This document shows, in pieces, positions 25,781 through 34,546 of a stretch of 64,000 nt of DNA. A model generated the notes under the pieces. The model saw only the letters and a program-made list of their open reading frames with translations. It was not told the origin of the DNA and ran no database searches. Position 1 is the stretch's first letter, and each line of letters begins with the position of its first letter. The DNA lies in assembly GCA_002699125.1 (NCBI GenBank), contig PABI01000030.1, forward strand, positions 1-64,000, read 5' to 3'. Origin of the DNA: Anaerolineaceae bacterium (GTDB lineage Bacteria; Chloroflexota; Anaerolineae; Promineifilales; Promineifilaceae). A program made the translations under genes and the position numbers.

Positions 25781-26776
25781 ATGTCTCAAACATTTACCGG
25801 GGTTGTCCAATTTGCCAATGGCGCGCCCGCCGCCAACGTCACCGTCCGCCTGTTTGATGCCGATGTGTTGACCGAAGACGATGATTTGACCGTGACGCCC
25901 GGCCTTTCCGACGAAAAGGGCGTGTTCAGCCTCAGCTATGATCCCAGCCGCGATTTAGATTTTGCCGATGTGTTTCGGCCGTATTTGCAGTTTAGCTACA
26001 GGCACCACGGCGAGCCGCGCCGCCACCAGGCCGATTTGCAGCCCAACCAGCGCGACTACCGTCTGCCGGAAATTCCGCCCGTGGAATTTATTCCGGCCAC
26101 GCATGGCTTCCAGTACACCAACCGGTATCCCGGCTACTGGCTGCCCTTTTCAGTGCAAGCAGTTCCCGACATTCCCAGCGTCAGCAACACCTACGGTTTA
26201 TGCGGCGGCATGTGTGCCACGGCGATGGACTTTTTGCTAGCCAACAGGCAAATTCCGCAGCGACATCGCCGACCGGGGCGCGTGACGCCGCTGCACCGCT
26301 ACATCCACCGACGGCAGGTGGACAGCCTGACGGCGGGCACCCAGGTGGCCCGTTTTGTGCGCTGGATGAGTTTGCCGGATACGGCCGTTCACCTGCGCAC
26401 CGCTGAAGAACTAAAAACCCTGCGTAAGAATCTGGACAATGGCGTCCCCACCCCCATCGGCATGGTGTACGTCAGCACCAAAGACACGATGCAAATCTGG
26501 CAAAACCACCAGATTTTAGCCTGCCAATACGAAGAACTCAGCGAAGGGCACATCCGCATTCTAGTTTACGACCCCAACTACCCCCGCCGCAACGACGTCT
26601 TTGTGGAATCCTGGCCCGACAAAGAAAGCGGCGGCGTCGCCAGCGTCCAGCGCATCGGCAAAAAAGACAAAGTCACCCGCGGCTACTTCGTCATGCCCTA
26701 CGAACCCGTCATCCCCCCCACCATCCTCGACGACGACAGCGCCAGCGACGACAAAGACGAACGTGGTTTCGGCTAA
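25781..26776 (+). CDS. Cytoplasmic cysteine-peptidase-like protein with carboxypeptidase-regulatory-like domain
   Basis: A 331-residue protein without a signal peptide. Residues 1-95 look like a beta-sandwich of the carboxypeptidase-regulatory type (FTGVVQFANGAPAANVTVRL, SDEKGVFSLSYDP). The second half has NTYGLCGGMCATAMDFLLA, a His in WQNHQILACQYE and an Asp in ILVYDPNYPRR. In order and spacing these could be the Cys-His-Asp of a papain/C39-like fold; that is inference. The C-terminus is acidic (DDDSASDDKDERG). AGGAGG precedes the start. It shares the absent signal peptide and CarboxypepD-like N-terminus with the large metalloprotease-like protein at 29-33 kb. Confidence 0.6.
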   Translation: MSQTFTGVVQFANGAPAANVTVRLFDADVLTEDDDLTVTPGLSDEKGVFSLSYDPSRDLDFADVFRPYLQFSYRHHGEPRRHQADLQPNQRDYRLPEIPPVEFIPATHGFQYTNRYPGYWLPFSVQAVPDIPSVSNTYGLCGGMCATAMDFLLANRQIPQRHRRPGRVTPLHRYIHRRQVDSLTAGTQVARFVRWMSLPDTAVHLRTAEELKTLRKNLDNGVPTPIGMVYVSTKDTMQIWQNHQILACQYEELSEGHIRILVYDPNYPRRNDVFVESWPDKESGGVASVQRIGKKDKVTRGYFVMPYEPVIPPTILDDDSASDDKDERGFG

Positions 26777-26820
26777 AGTAGGGTCAAGGCGCGCTTTGAC
26801 CCTACAATTACCGCCGTCCT

Positions 26821-27825
26821 CTATTCAATTTTTGTCCGTTCGCCGGTATTGACGTTCACTGACCATTTCTGCCCCTGGCTGGTCGGCTCTTGCAGATGAA
26901 TCTCGCCGGCGTCGGGCCACGCCACAATAAACATCGGTTGAGGCTCTTGCCAGATTAGCGTTTTTTGTTCTCCGGTGGTGAGGTCAAGATAAATCAATGA
27001 GTAGCCTCCCTCCAGGCAAAAAGTAGCCGCGTACTCTAAAGCAATGGCCTGACTATCCGGTGACCACACCAGATTCACCGCGCCATTGCCTCTTTCCCAA
27101 GCCACGTCCCAGGCAATTGTGGTCGTCGTTTGGCTGGCCAGATCGTACAACGCCACCGCGAGTGCGGGTTCCCAAACAAGTTGGGCCACCGTCATGCCAT
27201 CGGGCGAAAGGGCACCGCTCACTTCCAACCGTTCCACCGCACCGCTGGCCAGGTCCAGCCGGTATAAGCCTGAATCAAATTGACCGACAAATCCACCACA
27301 GCCATCAGGCGTGGCGCGCAAGGTGAAAAAGAGGGAACGGCCGTCTTCCGACCACAACACAACGGTTGGTACGTCAAAGCCCATGCCAGCGCCTTGCAGC
27401 GTAGAGTAAGCCACCCAGGAAATATCGCCCGCTAATTCACTCACCGTTAACTCTGTCTGATAACCAACCACCTGCCCATCCTCCTCAACAAACGTCAATA
27501 AGGTATACGCCCGCCATTGGCCATCAGGTGAAAAAGATTCCCGCTCTTGAAAGATTTTTGCAGCTGGCTCTGTTTCGGTTGGCACGAGAGTTGGTGTAGG
27601 TTGAACGGCCGTAGGCGTTGGCAAAGGCGTTGCGGTAAGGGTAGGAGGGATTTCCGTTGCCGTGGCCACAAGTGGCGTTGGGCTATTTGTTGGCATGATT
27701 GTTGGCGTGGCGGATACGGCCGTCTCTAAATTTGTAGCTGCTGGCTCCGTTACCTGGCAGCCGGCGGCAATGATGACCAAAAAGGGAATGACCAATAATA
27801 AACGAACACATTTTAAGCTAAACAT
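26821..27825 (-). CDS. Lipoprotein with TolB-like beta-propeller
   Basis: A 334-residue lipoprotein. The start at 27825 is chosen over 27951 because AGAGGA precedes it and the signal sequence begins there: MFSLKCVRLLLVIPFLVIIAAGC, where C is the lipid-bearing Cys of the lipobox. A Thr/Pro-rich linker follows (about 25-95). The rest repeats SPDGQWRAYTLLTF, WSEDGRSLFFTLRA, LSPDGMTVAQLVW and WSPDSQAIALEYA, the blades of a TolB/WD40-like propeller. It is attached outside the membrane; a sensing or scaffold role is likely but the ligand is unknown. Confidence 0.8.
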   Translation of the reverse strand: MFSLKCVRLLLVIPFLVIIAAGCQVTEPAATNLETAVSATPTIMPTNSPTPLVATATEIPPTLTATPLPTPTAVQPTPTLVPTETEPAAKIFQERESFSPDGQWRAYTLLTFVEEDGQVVGYQTELTVSELAGDISWVAYSTLQGAGMGFDVPTVVLWSEDGRSLFFTLRATPDGCGGFVGQFDSGLYRLDLASGAVERLEVSGALSPDGMTVAQLVWEPALAVALYDLASQTTTTIAWDVAWERGNGAVNLVWSPDSQAIALEYAATFCLEGGYSLIYLDLTTGEQKTLIWQEPQPMFIVAWPDAGEIHLQEPTSQGQKWSVNVNTGERTKIE

Positions 27826-28014
27826 GGGTTGTCCTCTGCAAAATTGACGGGTCTGGCAAAAGCTTACCAATTTTTTGTCAGGTCCCCCTGTCGCACTTTG
27901 TACGACAAGGCAATGAACTGTGTATGATGCACCGCCACTAGCGACAATCATTAAACGGCCGTATCATTACTTCCCCATTTTTGTCCACGCTTTTGTTAGT
28001 AAACAGGTGACCTA

Positions 28015-28935
28015 ATGCGCAAATCTGTCATGATAACCCTCATCGGCTTGCTTGGACTGTTAACCCTGCTTCTGCTCTGGTTTGTCGTCCGGGAACTTTT
28101 AGAGAAAAGAGCTTTGGAGCAGCCAGCCGACGCCAGAATGTTGTTTATCGGCAACAGCTTCACGGAGAACAATGAGCTGGATCAGCTCGTGGCCCAATTG
28201 GCCAGTGAGCTTGGTCCTGAATGGAACGATATTTTTGCCACACGCGTGGCCGCAGGCGGTTACAAACTGGTCGAGCACTTGGGGAATGTTGAAAACAGTG
28301 AAGCCAACCCGCCGCTGCGCCAGCTGCTCGTCACCGGCTCGGAGGCGGCGCGCAGCTGGGACCTCATTGTCATTCAGGAACAGAGCCAGATTCCCGGGTT
28401 TGGCCGGCAGGCGGCAGAAAGTGAGGAATCATTTGCCGCAGCGCCACAGCTGCACCGCTATGCCAGCGATACCGGAGCCACTGTCATGATGCTGCAAACC
28501 TGGGGGCACGCTGAGGGCGATCCGCGTAACGCGTCCATTTTCCCCGACTACCTGACGATGCAAAACCGATTGGCTCAAGGCACACGGGATCTGGCAGCAC
28601 AGATGTCTGCTTCCGGCAGCCAGGTTTTTGTTATTCCAGCCGGGCGTGGCTTTCAGCTTGTGTACCAGGATGTGCTGAATAATGACGAGAATCCGTTAGC
28701 CGAGGGGTCGTTCTTTCGTCGACTTTTTGCTGAAGACGGCCGTCATCCCAGCCTAAGTGGTTCCTATTTAGCCGCCTGCATCATTGTGGCGGCTTACACG
28801 GGCCAGCCGGTTACAGAAATCGATTGGCAGCCGCGAGAGATAGATACAACCATGGCTGCCTACCTCCGCCGCGTCGCCGATCGCGTGGTCTTCGGCGCTG
28901 AGTTTGCGCCGCAAGATTATCCCTGGTCATCTTAG
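28015..28935 (+). CDS. Membrane-anchored SGNH-type hydrolase
   Basis: A 306-residue protein with an N-terminal membrane anchor (about 6-26) and an SGNH/GDSL-like domain outside. The block I motif is FIGNSFTENN with the likely nucleophile Ser (about 48). A later block carries VIQEQSQIPG. Block V is DGRHPSLSGSYLAA, with Asp and His suited to the catalytic triad. Family members are esterases, acetyl-hydrolases or lipases. It stands alone between a divergent lipoprotein gene and a convergent large gene. The octamer ACGGCCGT encodes part of the DGRH motif. Confidence 0.8.
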   Translation: MRKSVMITLIGLLGLLTLLLLWFVVRELLEKRALEQPADARMLFIGNSFTENNELDQLVAQLASELGPEWNDIFATRVAAGGYKLVEHLGNVENSEANPPLRQLLVTGSEAARSWDLIVIQEQSQIPGFGRQAAESEESFAAAPQLHRYASDTGATVMMLQTWGHAEGDPRNASIFPDYLTMQNRLAQGTRDLAAQMSASGSQVFVIPAGRGFQLVYQDVLNNDENPLAEGSFFRRLFAEDGRHPSLSGSYLAACIIVAAYTGQPVTEIDWQPREIDTTMAAYLRRVADRVVFGAEFAPQDYPWSS

Positions 28936-28952
28936 TACCTAATCCGAATATT

Positions 28953-29023
28953 GGCCACAGAGCTCACAGAGGTTTTTGAGATAGGTCTCAAGTTCTCTAT
29001 CTTCTCTTTTTCCTCTGTGGCTT
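28953..29023. repeat. Intergenic repeat, family D (CCACAGAG type)
   Basis: Arms GGCCACAGAG...CACAGAGG and CCTCTGTGGC form a hairpin downstream of the SGNH hydrolase gene. Relatives lie at 41221-41289 and 43892-43952, with a single arm at 54502-54532. Confidence 0.65.
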
Positions 29024-29044
29024 TTTCGGATAGTTTCTTAGCGT

Positions 29045-29082
29045 AAAAGGCGGCGAAAAGCCGGAGCTTATCGCCGCCTGAA
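29045..29082 (-). terminator. Terminator-like hairpin for the metalloprotease-like gene
   Basis: AGGCGGCGA (29048-29056) pairs with TCGCCGCCT (29071-29079). On the minus strand the stem is followed by TTTTA, just after the stop at 29102. Confidence 0.65.
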
Positions 29083-29101
29083 AAAGTGCCGCGAAGGGCA
29101 G

Positions 29102-32100
29102 TTACTTCACGTCAACCGGGGGTGTGGGTGTGGTGGGTTGGATGGTAACGGCCGTTTCCGCCACCCCCTCCAACTCGCCATCCGTCACGCTCAGCTGGAT
29201 TTTGTGTTCGCCAGTGCCAGGATTCTCTACCCAGATGTCCCGGCCACGGCCCACTTCCTCGCCGTTGATGTGCCAGACAAACTGTTCCTCAGCCAGTTCG
29301 TGGCCCGCGCGGCTGTCAGCGGTGCCCCACAGGTGGAGCTGGCGCTCGTCGTAGGCCAGGTCGTCCTGCTTGGGATACAAGATCGTCACCGCGGGCGGAC
29401 GGGCGGCAATTTCTACGGTGTTGCTCTCGACGGTAGTGGTGTAGAAGCCATCGTGGACCATCACCTGGAACTGAATCTCGCCGCTGGGCAGCTGTTCGGG
29501 GTCCAGATGAATCGTGTTGTCCGTCACGCCAACCATCAGCGCGTGCCAGTTCTGGCCATCGCGCGACCAGCGAATCCAGTATTCGTCCTGGCCTTCACTG
29601 GTTGATTGTCCACGCCAGCTCAGGCTGAAACGGCCGTCTTTCAGCATTTGCGCTCGGATGTTGCTTACCTGCGGCCGTTCCTTGGGCGCCGTCCGTTCCC
29701 ACACGGTTTCACCATCTTTGACAATGCGCAGCGTCTGGCCGGGGGCCAGATCATCCAGCATGCCTTTGAGCATGACCGGACCTTTGTCCTGGCGACCACT
29801 GTCAGCACAACCGCAGCCCTGGCAGCCGCCGCCACAGCCGGACGAATCATCCGAACCGCAGCCGTCAGCCGTGTAGGCATACATCACGTCCTGGCTGATG
29901 ATTTGCCCTTCTTCACCCAACAGTTGGGCAATGTAGCGGGTGGAACGGCCGTCCCCCACCAGATAACGTGTCTCCAACCGGGCCACGCTGCTCATTGCCA
30001 CCTCGCCATCCGCCGACAGCGTGCCAATGAGATAAACAAGCGGCTTGATGACGTCGGTACGTTTGGTGAAGTTAGGTTCATTGTCCTGGATGACGCGGTT
30101 GGTGGCCGCACCGCTGCCCGTCGGAATTGTAGTCGGCGTCAGCTCCATCCGGTTCACCAGGTAGTTGTGGGTAAACACCGAAATCCAGCGCGGGCTGCAG
30201 TAAGACATAAAATCTTCAGCGGTGTTGGGATTGGCGATGTTACCATTGTTGATGTCCAAACCGTACTCACCGATGCTGGCCATCGTCCAGTTAGTCGAGC
30301 TAACCGGAGTGGCCGGCACGTCTACGGGCAAATCGTATGGTTCGTAAATAGGATAGCTGGCATTGCCCGACCCCGCATTGCCGCAGCGGGCATGGGGCAG
30401 GCCAAACTGGTGCCCAATTTCATGGGCGTAGGTCTGAGGACGACCCGCCAGCCCGCCGGTGGCCACGCCATTGCAGCCAGGTACGTTTACGGGAATGCCG
30501 TTGTTGATGAGGCCGTAGTATACCCAGGGTCCGGGATTGGCGGCCTGATCGGCCGCAACCAGGGCTGCCACCTGCGGCAGCAGCGTGCCCCAATTTGGCG
30601 AACAGCAGCCAGGGCAGCTGCGCGGATCGTTGAGCGGTGTGTTGGTAGTGAAGGTGCCGGCAATGCGCACGTTGGGCGCGCCAGACACGGGGTATGTCGT
30701 CATGGCCCAGCTTGTTTCTGCCTGGCAGTCGGCCAGCGTGGGCGCGGCCAGGTTGAGCGTGTTCATGCCGCTGGCGTCCGGCCCATTGTAGCCAATGGTG
30801 ATGAAGGCGGCGTTGAGGGTTTGGGTTAGATTAACATCGACGGTGGCACTGCCAACGGCCGTATTCCCCGGGCAGTCGGCATAAGGGGATTCCACATTCA
30901 CCGTGAAGCGCAGCAAACCGGTCATCATCGCCGCCGGCACGATGAAGTTAAGCGTGTTGTCAATGTTGCCCCGCTCCGCATCAAAGTTAATGAAGCTGTC
31001 TTCAGCGGTAACCGGCCCGTTTTGCGACGGCAGCGTGGCGATGGTGCTCCACACTCCGCCTACCCGCCGCTCAACGGTGAGCGTGCCATTAACGTCAGCA
31101 AGCTGGCCATTGTCGAAGGCCGGGCTTTGGCCGCTGCGCAGATAGGTTCGCACCCAGGCGGTTTTGTTGGTAACCAGCCGCAAACTGTTGTCCGCACCCC
31201 GATCACCGGCATCAGTGAGGTGGGCGGCGGCGCGATAATGCTGGATAGCCTGCGTAATCTCCAACCCTTGCACCGTCAAGTTGGGCTGGCGCTGGAAGCG
31301 GAAGCTCATCTCGGCCGACACCTGCGGCGGTTTGCACTTGCCCACGGCCGCTACACGTACGGTCACATGAGTGGTTTCCGTAAAGTAGGTCTGGGTGAAA
31401 TCCCAACGGCCGCGCGGCTCCGCCGGGTCCTGGGCAGCAATGACGGCCCCACTGTCTGCGTTCACAATCTCTACGCGCACCCGGTCAGCGGCGCACGTTT
31501 TCCAGCGAATGGGCAGCACGGCACCCGGTTCCAGGCATTCGCCATCCTGCCGGCCCTTTACGGTAAACTGCAAGATTTCGGCAGAAGTGCCGGCAAAGTC
31601 AGCTTCCATGCAGCCAGTAGGACGATATTCCAGGAAACGGCCGCACACCTCAATCGTGTTCACGGGCAAGTAGAGCTGCAAACCACAGCCCGCCTCTTCC
31701 GGCACGACGACAGTGATTTGATCATCGCACCAGTCTGCTACATTGATCGGTGTGCCCAAGGCCATCGACCCTTTCCGGCGGAAAGCAATCTGGCCCGCTT
31801 TGTCACCAAAACCATGACCCTTGATCACGATTTCCTCGCCGGGGCAGGCACGCTCAGGCTGTACGGTGGTGACGGTGTAGCAGTGGATTTTCTGCCACAA
31901 GCCAACCATTTGCCGCAAGCAAGCAATCATTTCCTGATCCAGGCAGGCGCAGCAGCTTAGACCGCCGCACTTGCAGCCACAGCCCTGATCTGTGCCAGGA
32001 TAGAGGAACAGCTCCAGCAAATCGCGGAACTGGACCAATGCCGCCGCATCACCGTACAACGCTTTTACGGCCGCACGGTGCAAACTGGCCAAAAATTCAT

Positions 32101-32959
32101 AGCGCGCCACCTGGTCGAGAATCGTTTTGACATAGGTTTTGGCGCTTTTTTCGTGGTTGCAAGCGATGTGCAGCGCGGCCATGAGCAGCGTTTTGGTTTT
32201 GTCACGGGCGATGAGGGATGGTTTGCAAGGACAGTCCGGTTCGTGAGGGTCTGGTTCGGCGCAGGGATCTTCGGGTTCAGTGGGTGGACAGTGGCCGCTG
32301 GGTGCGGGCGTGGGGTTGGCAAAGATGTCGTCGATGGTGGCGTGGCCGCAGCTTTTGCCTTTCGGCCGTACGGCGCACAGCGCATCCAGCAGGTCGCGGT
32401 AACGCCCCGCCGCCGCCAGGTCGCCTTGCAGCGTGGCGCAGGCATCGCTCATGATGTTATTGAGTAGATTGATGGGGGGAATGGTGCAAATGAGGGCTTC
32501 CAGCCGCTGGTTGTAGCCATGCTGGCGGCTGCTGGTTACCAAGGTCAATGCTTCCTGAATGTCTTCAATGACAATTTCAGGCAGCAGCGGATCGTCGGGG
32601 CACTCCCAGCTGACGGGGGTTTGCCGGTGCCACCACAGCGTGTCGGGCACCAGCGCGTGGTTGATTTCGACGGTGTGGCCGGGTTGGCAGATGCGTTTTT
32701 GGCTGCGGGTGTCGTGGATGAGACGGCCGTCTCGATCCCGAATCTTAAGGTAGATTTCCGGCGCACCTTCGTACGGTTCATCAAAATCCTCCTCATGAAA
32801 AGAGATGGCAAATGAGCCATCCCGGTTGGTCAGGTCCCAACCCAAACAATCATCGCAGCTGATATCTTCATCCCAGGCTTCGACCAAAAGCCCATGAATG
32901 CCCTGCTGATTGTCCCGGCGAACAAGACGTCCTTTTACAAGATAGGGTGAATGTGACAT
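29102..32959 (-). CDS. Large metzincin-like metalloprotease with IPT/TIG and Ig-like domains
   Basis: A 1285-residue protein. The ATG at 32959 is preceded by GGAGG and chosen over 33013. In order: a carboxypeptidase-regulatory-like beta domain (about 1-95), a long helical Cys-containing region with CGCKCGGLSCCACL (about 325), an IPT/TIG-like domain (PGEEIVIKGHGFGDKAG, about 365-395), beta domains, and a metzincin zinc site AHEIGHQFGLPHARC (HExxHxxGxxH, about 842-856). A Cys-rich cluster (CGGGCQGCGCADSG, about 1040) and Ig/FN3-like C-terminal domains follow. There is no signal peptide, which is odd for such an architecture. It may be released by lysis, or exported by a non-classical or contractile apparatus. 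Substrate unknown. Confidence 0.8.
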   Translation of the reverse strand: MSHSPYLVKGRLVRRDNQQGIHGLLVEAWDEDISCDDCLGWDLTNRDGSFAISFHEEDFDEPYEGAPEIYLKIRDRDGRLIHDTRSQKRICQPGHTVEINHALVPDTLWWHRQTPVSWECPDDPLLPEIVIEDIQEALTLVTSSRQHGYNQRLEALICTIPPINLLNNIMSDACATLQGDLAAAGRYRDLLDALCAVRPKGKSCGHATIDDIFANPTPAPSGHCPPTEPEDPCAEPDPHEPDCPCKPSLIARDKTKTLLMAALHIACNHEKSAKTYVKTILDQVARYEFLASLHRAAVKALYGDAAALVQFRDLLELFLYPGTDQGCGCKCGGLSCCACLDQEMIACLRQMVGLWQKIHCYTVTTVQPERACPGEEIVIKGHGFGDKAGQIAFRRKGSMALGTPINVADWCDDQITVVVPEEAGCGLQLYLPVNTIEVCGRFLEYRPTGCMEADFAGTSAEILQFTVKGRQDGECLEPGAVLPIRWKTCAADRVRVEIVNADSGAVIAAQDPAEPRGRWDFTQTYFTETTHVTVRVAAVGKCKPPQVSAEMSFRFQRQPNLTVQGLEITQAIQHYRAAAHLTDAGDRGADNSLRLVTNKTAWVRTYLRSGQSPAFDNGQLADVNGTLTVERRVGGVWSTIATLPSQNGPVTAEDSFINFDAERGNIDNTLNFIVPAAMMTGLLRFTVNVESPYADCPGNTAVGSATVDVNLTQTLNAAFITIGYNGPDASGMNTLNLAAPTLADCQAETSWAMTTYPVSGAPNVRIAGTFTTNTPLNDPRSCPGCCSPNWGTLLPQVAALVAADQAANPGPWVYYGLINNGIPVNVPGCNGVATGGLAGRPQTYAHEIGHQFGLPHARCGNAGSGNASYPIYEPYDLPVDVPATPVSSTNWTMASIGEYGLDINNGNIANPNTAEDFMSYCSPRWISVFTHNYLVNRMELTPTTIPTGSGAATNRVIQDNEPNFTKRTDVIKPLVYLIGTLSADGEVAMSSVARLETRYLVGDGRSTRYIAQLLGEEGQIISQDVMYAYTADGCGSDDSSGCGGGCQGCGCADSGRQDKGPVMLKGMLDDLAPGQTLRIVKDGETVWERTAPKERPQVSNIRAQMLKDGRFSLSWRGQSTSEGQDEYWIRWSRDGQNWHALMVGVTDNTIHLDPEQLPSGEIQFQVMVHDGFYTTTVESNTVEIAARPPAVTILYPKQDDLAYDERQLHLWGTADSRAGHELAEEQFVWHINGEEVGRGRDIWVENPGTGEHKIQLSVTDGELEGVAETAVTIQPTTPTPPVDVK

Positions 32960-33114
32960 TACGTTTACCTCCAACAAAGTTACAATACGGGTTCTTTGTG
33001 GCGATAAACGCACGTTATGTGGTTTTTCCTTTATGGAGGTGTCGCTAAGTAAGAATTATCACGCTTTTTTAGGCGCGGCTTCAAAGCAAAAGTGCCTGAT
33101 TTCTGGAGGCCGGT

Positions 33115-33549
33115 TTAGAGTTCTAGCTTGAGGACGGTGCCCCCCACGGCAATGAGGTCACCAGAACTGATAACGGCCGTTCCCTCCAAAACAACATCAT
33201 TCAACAGCGTGCCATTCCGGCTGCCCTGGTCCTCCAGCCACCATTTTCCCTCGCGGCGCGTAATTAAGGCGTGTTCGGCGCTGGCAAAGCCATCGGGCAA
33301 GACGACGGTGTTGCCGGCCGCCCGGCCAATGCTGGTAATGGGCATAAGGGGATAGGTCGTGTTTAGCGGAGGATGCTCGGCTTCATTGGCGATGATGCGC
33401 AGACGGCCGTACGGTCGTTCCTGTTCGGCCATCGCGGCAGCCGTTACCTGCATGTCGCGATAAATAAGCCAGGCTAATCCGCCTAAAAAGCCCAGCAGCA
33501 GCAGGCCGCTTACCACGCGAAAAATGAGCAAAACAAATTCAGGCGTCAT
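33115..33549 (-). CDS. Membrane-anchored FHA-domain protein (FhaB-like)
   Basis: A 144-residue protein with one N-terminal helix (about 5-29) and a C-terminal forkhead-associated domain, a phosphothreonine reader. FHA marks are SIGRAAGNTVVLPDGFASAEHA and DQGSRNGTLLNDVVL. Its start overlaps the stop of the upstream FHA gene, so the two are coupled. The pair resembles FhaA/FhaB of actinobacterial Ser/Thr-kinase clusters that control cell-wall synthesis, but no PknB, PstP or division genes are in the window. Confidence 0.9.
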   Translation of the reverse strand: MTPEFVLLIFRVVSGLLLLGFLGGLAWLIYRDMQVTAAAMAEQERPYGRLRIIANEAEHPPLNTTYPLMPITSIGRAAGNTVVLPDGFASAEHALITRREGKWWLEDQGSRNGTLLNDVVLEGTAVISSGDLIAVGGTVLKLEL

Positions 33550-34343
33550 GAGTTGGAGGGTGGACGAATTTGGGTTTCGTCGTTCAGGTTACCAGCCGGA
33601 CGGGAACGGGGGCGCGGCTGGGTATCCCCCTCGCCATAAATCAACTTTACATCGCTGAGGCTGATTACGTCGCCTGACTTCAGCACCGTTTCGTTGATGG
33701 TCTGGTTGTTCACCTGGGTCCGACCGCGATTACTCACATCGTATAAAATGAAACGGCCGTAACGCCACCGTATCTGAGCATGTTGCCGGCTCACCGTGGG
33801 CGCATCCAGCACCACGTCGTTGTCCACATTGCGCCCCAGGCTGGTGACCGGCTTGGTCAGCGGAACATGCCGCTGGCCATCGACAATCAGATAAGCATCC
33901 AGGGCAGCAATGTCGGCGGCAAATATTTCCGCCGCATCAGATGGCTGCCGGATTTGGGTGACGGGATCGGCAGACGGCCGTTCCGTTTCCACCACAGCAA
34001 CCAGCAGGGCACGTGGCGCAATATCCGGATCGGCCATCAAAGTAAGGTGGGGCGAACCATTTAGCGACAATTCTGCCTGCCGCACAAATTCCCGCAGGTA
34101 ATCGGTCAATTGTGCCGCTGCCTCCGGTTCTGCCTGTACCATTTTGTCAAACGCGGACGGATGAAGCCGAATTTCGTACTGGCAGGGAACCACACCAGCT
34201 GCCGCCTGGTTCTCAACGGTACGGGCCAGTTCCGCAGCAATATCAGACAAGGTTACATCCCCGCCTAAAAAGCGGTTAAAACTGCCCTCAATAAGCTGTT
34301 GAGCCAATGCCTCAAATTTTTGGAACGGTGTCTGTTTTGTCAT
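33546..34343 (-). CDS. FhaA-like protein (DUF3662 plus FHA domain)
   Basis: A 265-residue cytosolic protein. The N-terminal domain (about 3-115, PFQKFEALAQQLIEGSFNRF, YEIRLHPSAFDKM) is of the FhaA/DUF3662 kind. A linker leads to a C-terminal FHA domain (about 165-245: SLGRNVDNDVVLDAPTVSRQHA, NRGRTQVNNQTI). FhaA proteins bind phosphorylated partners at the cell pole and septum in actinobacteria. The start is taken as ATG 34343; a TTG at 34358 is possible, and the Shine-Dalgarno is not decisive. It overlaps the following FhaB-like gene by four bases. Confidence 0.88.
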   Translation of the reverse strand: MTKQTPFQKFEALAQQLIEGSFNRFLGGDVTLSDIAAELARTVENQAAAGVVPCQYEIRLHPSAFDKMVQAEPEAAAQLTDYLREFVRQAELSLNGSPHLTLMADPDIAPRALLVAVVETERPSADPVTQIRQPSDAAEIFAADIAALDAYLIVDGQRHVPLTKPVTSLGRNVDNDVVLDAPTVSRQHAQIRWRYGRFILYDVSNRGRTQVNNQTINETVLKSGDVISLSDVKLIYGEGDTQPRPRSRPAGNLNDETQIRPPSNS

Positions 34344-34421
34344 CTTCCTTGCTCGCAATGCTGAAAGTGAGGGTCATTATAGTTTTGGAAAATGCACGCG
34401 TCAATCAACAGGCAGGCTGCA

Positions 34422-34449
34422 TTGCATGGTCATAGGCATCCGGTATACT
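34422..34449 (+). promoter_or_regulatory. Promoter of selD
   Basis: TTGCAT (34422-34427) and TATACT (34444-34449), spaced 16. Transcription would begin near 34456, giving a leader of about 90 bases that holds the hairpin at 34486-34523. Confidence 0.55.
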
Positions 34450-34485
34450 TTCCCTCATCTGCAACCAATAAATGTAGGAGATTGG

Positions 34486-34523
34486 GGAGTGGAGATTCTT
34501 AATCTCTAATCTCCACTCCTTTT
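34486..34523 (+). terminator. Attenuator-like hairpin in the selD leader
   Basis: GGAGTGGAGATT (34486-34497) pairs perfectly over 12 bases with AATCTCCACTCC (34508-34519), followed by TTTT, 24 bases before the selD start. It has terminator form in a 5' leader, so it could attenuate selD, or it may be another intergenic repeat acting as insulation from upstream transcription. Confidence 0.55.
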
Positions 34524-34546
34524 ATCAAGTAACAAAAGGAAGCTTT

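Noticed and set aside
29606-30829. Long plus-strand frame of 407 residues
   Set aside because: Fully antisense to the metalloprotease gene, lacks recognisable domains and a ribosome binding site; a shadow of GC-rich coding bias.
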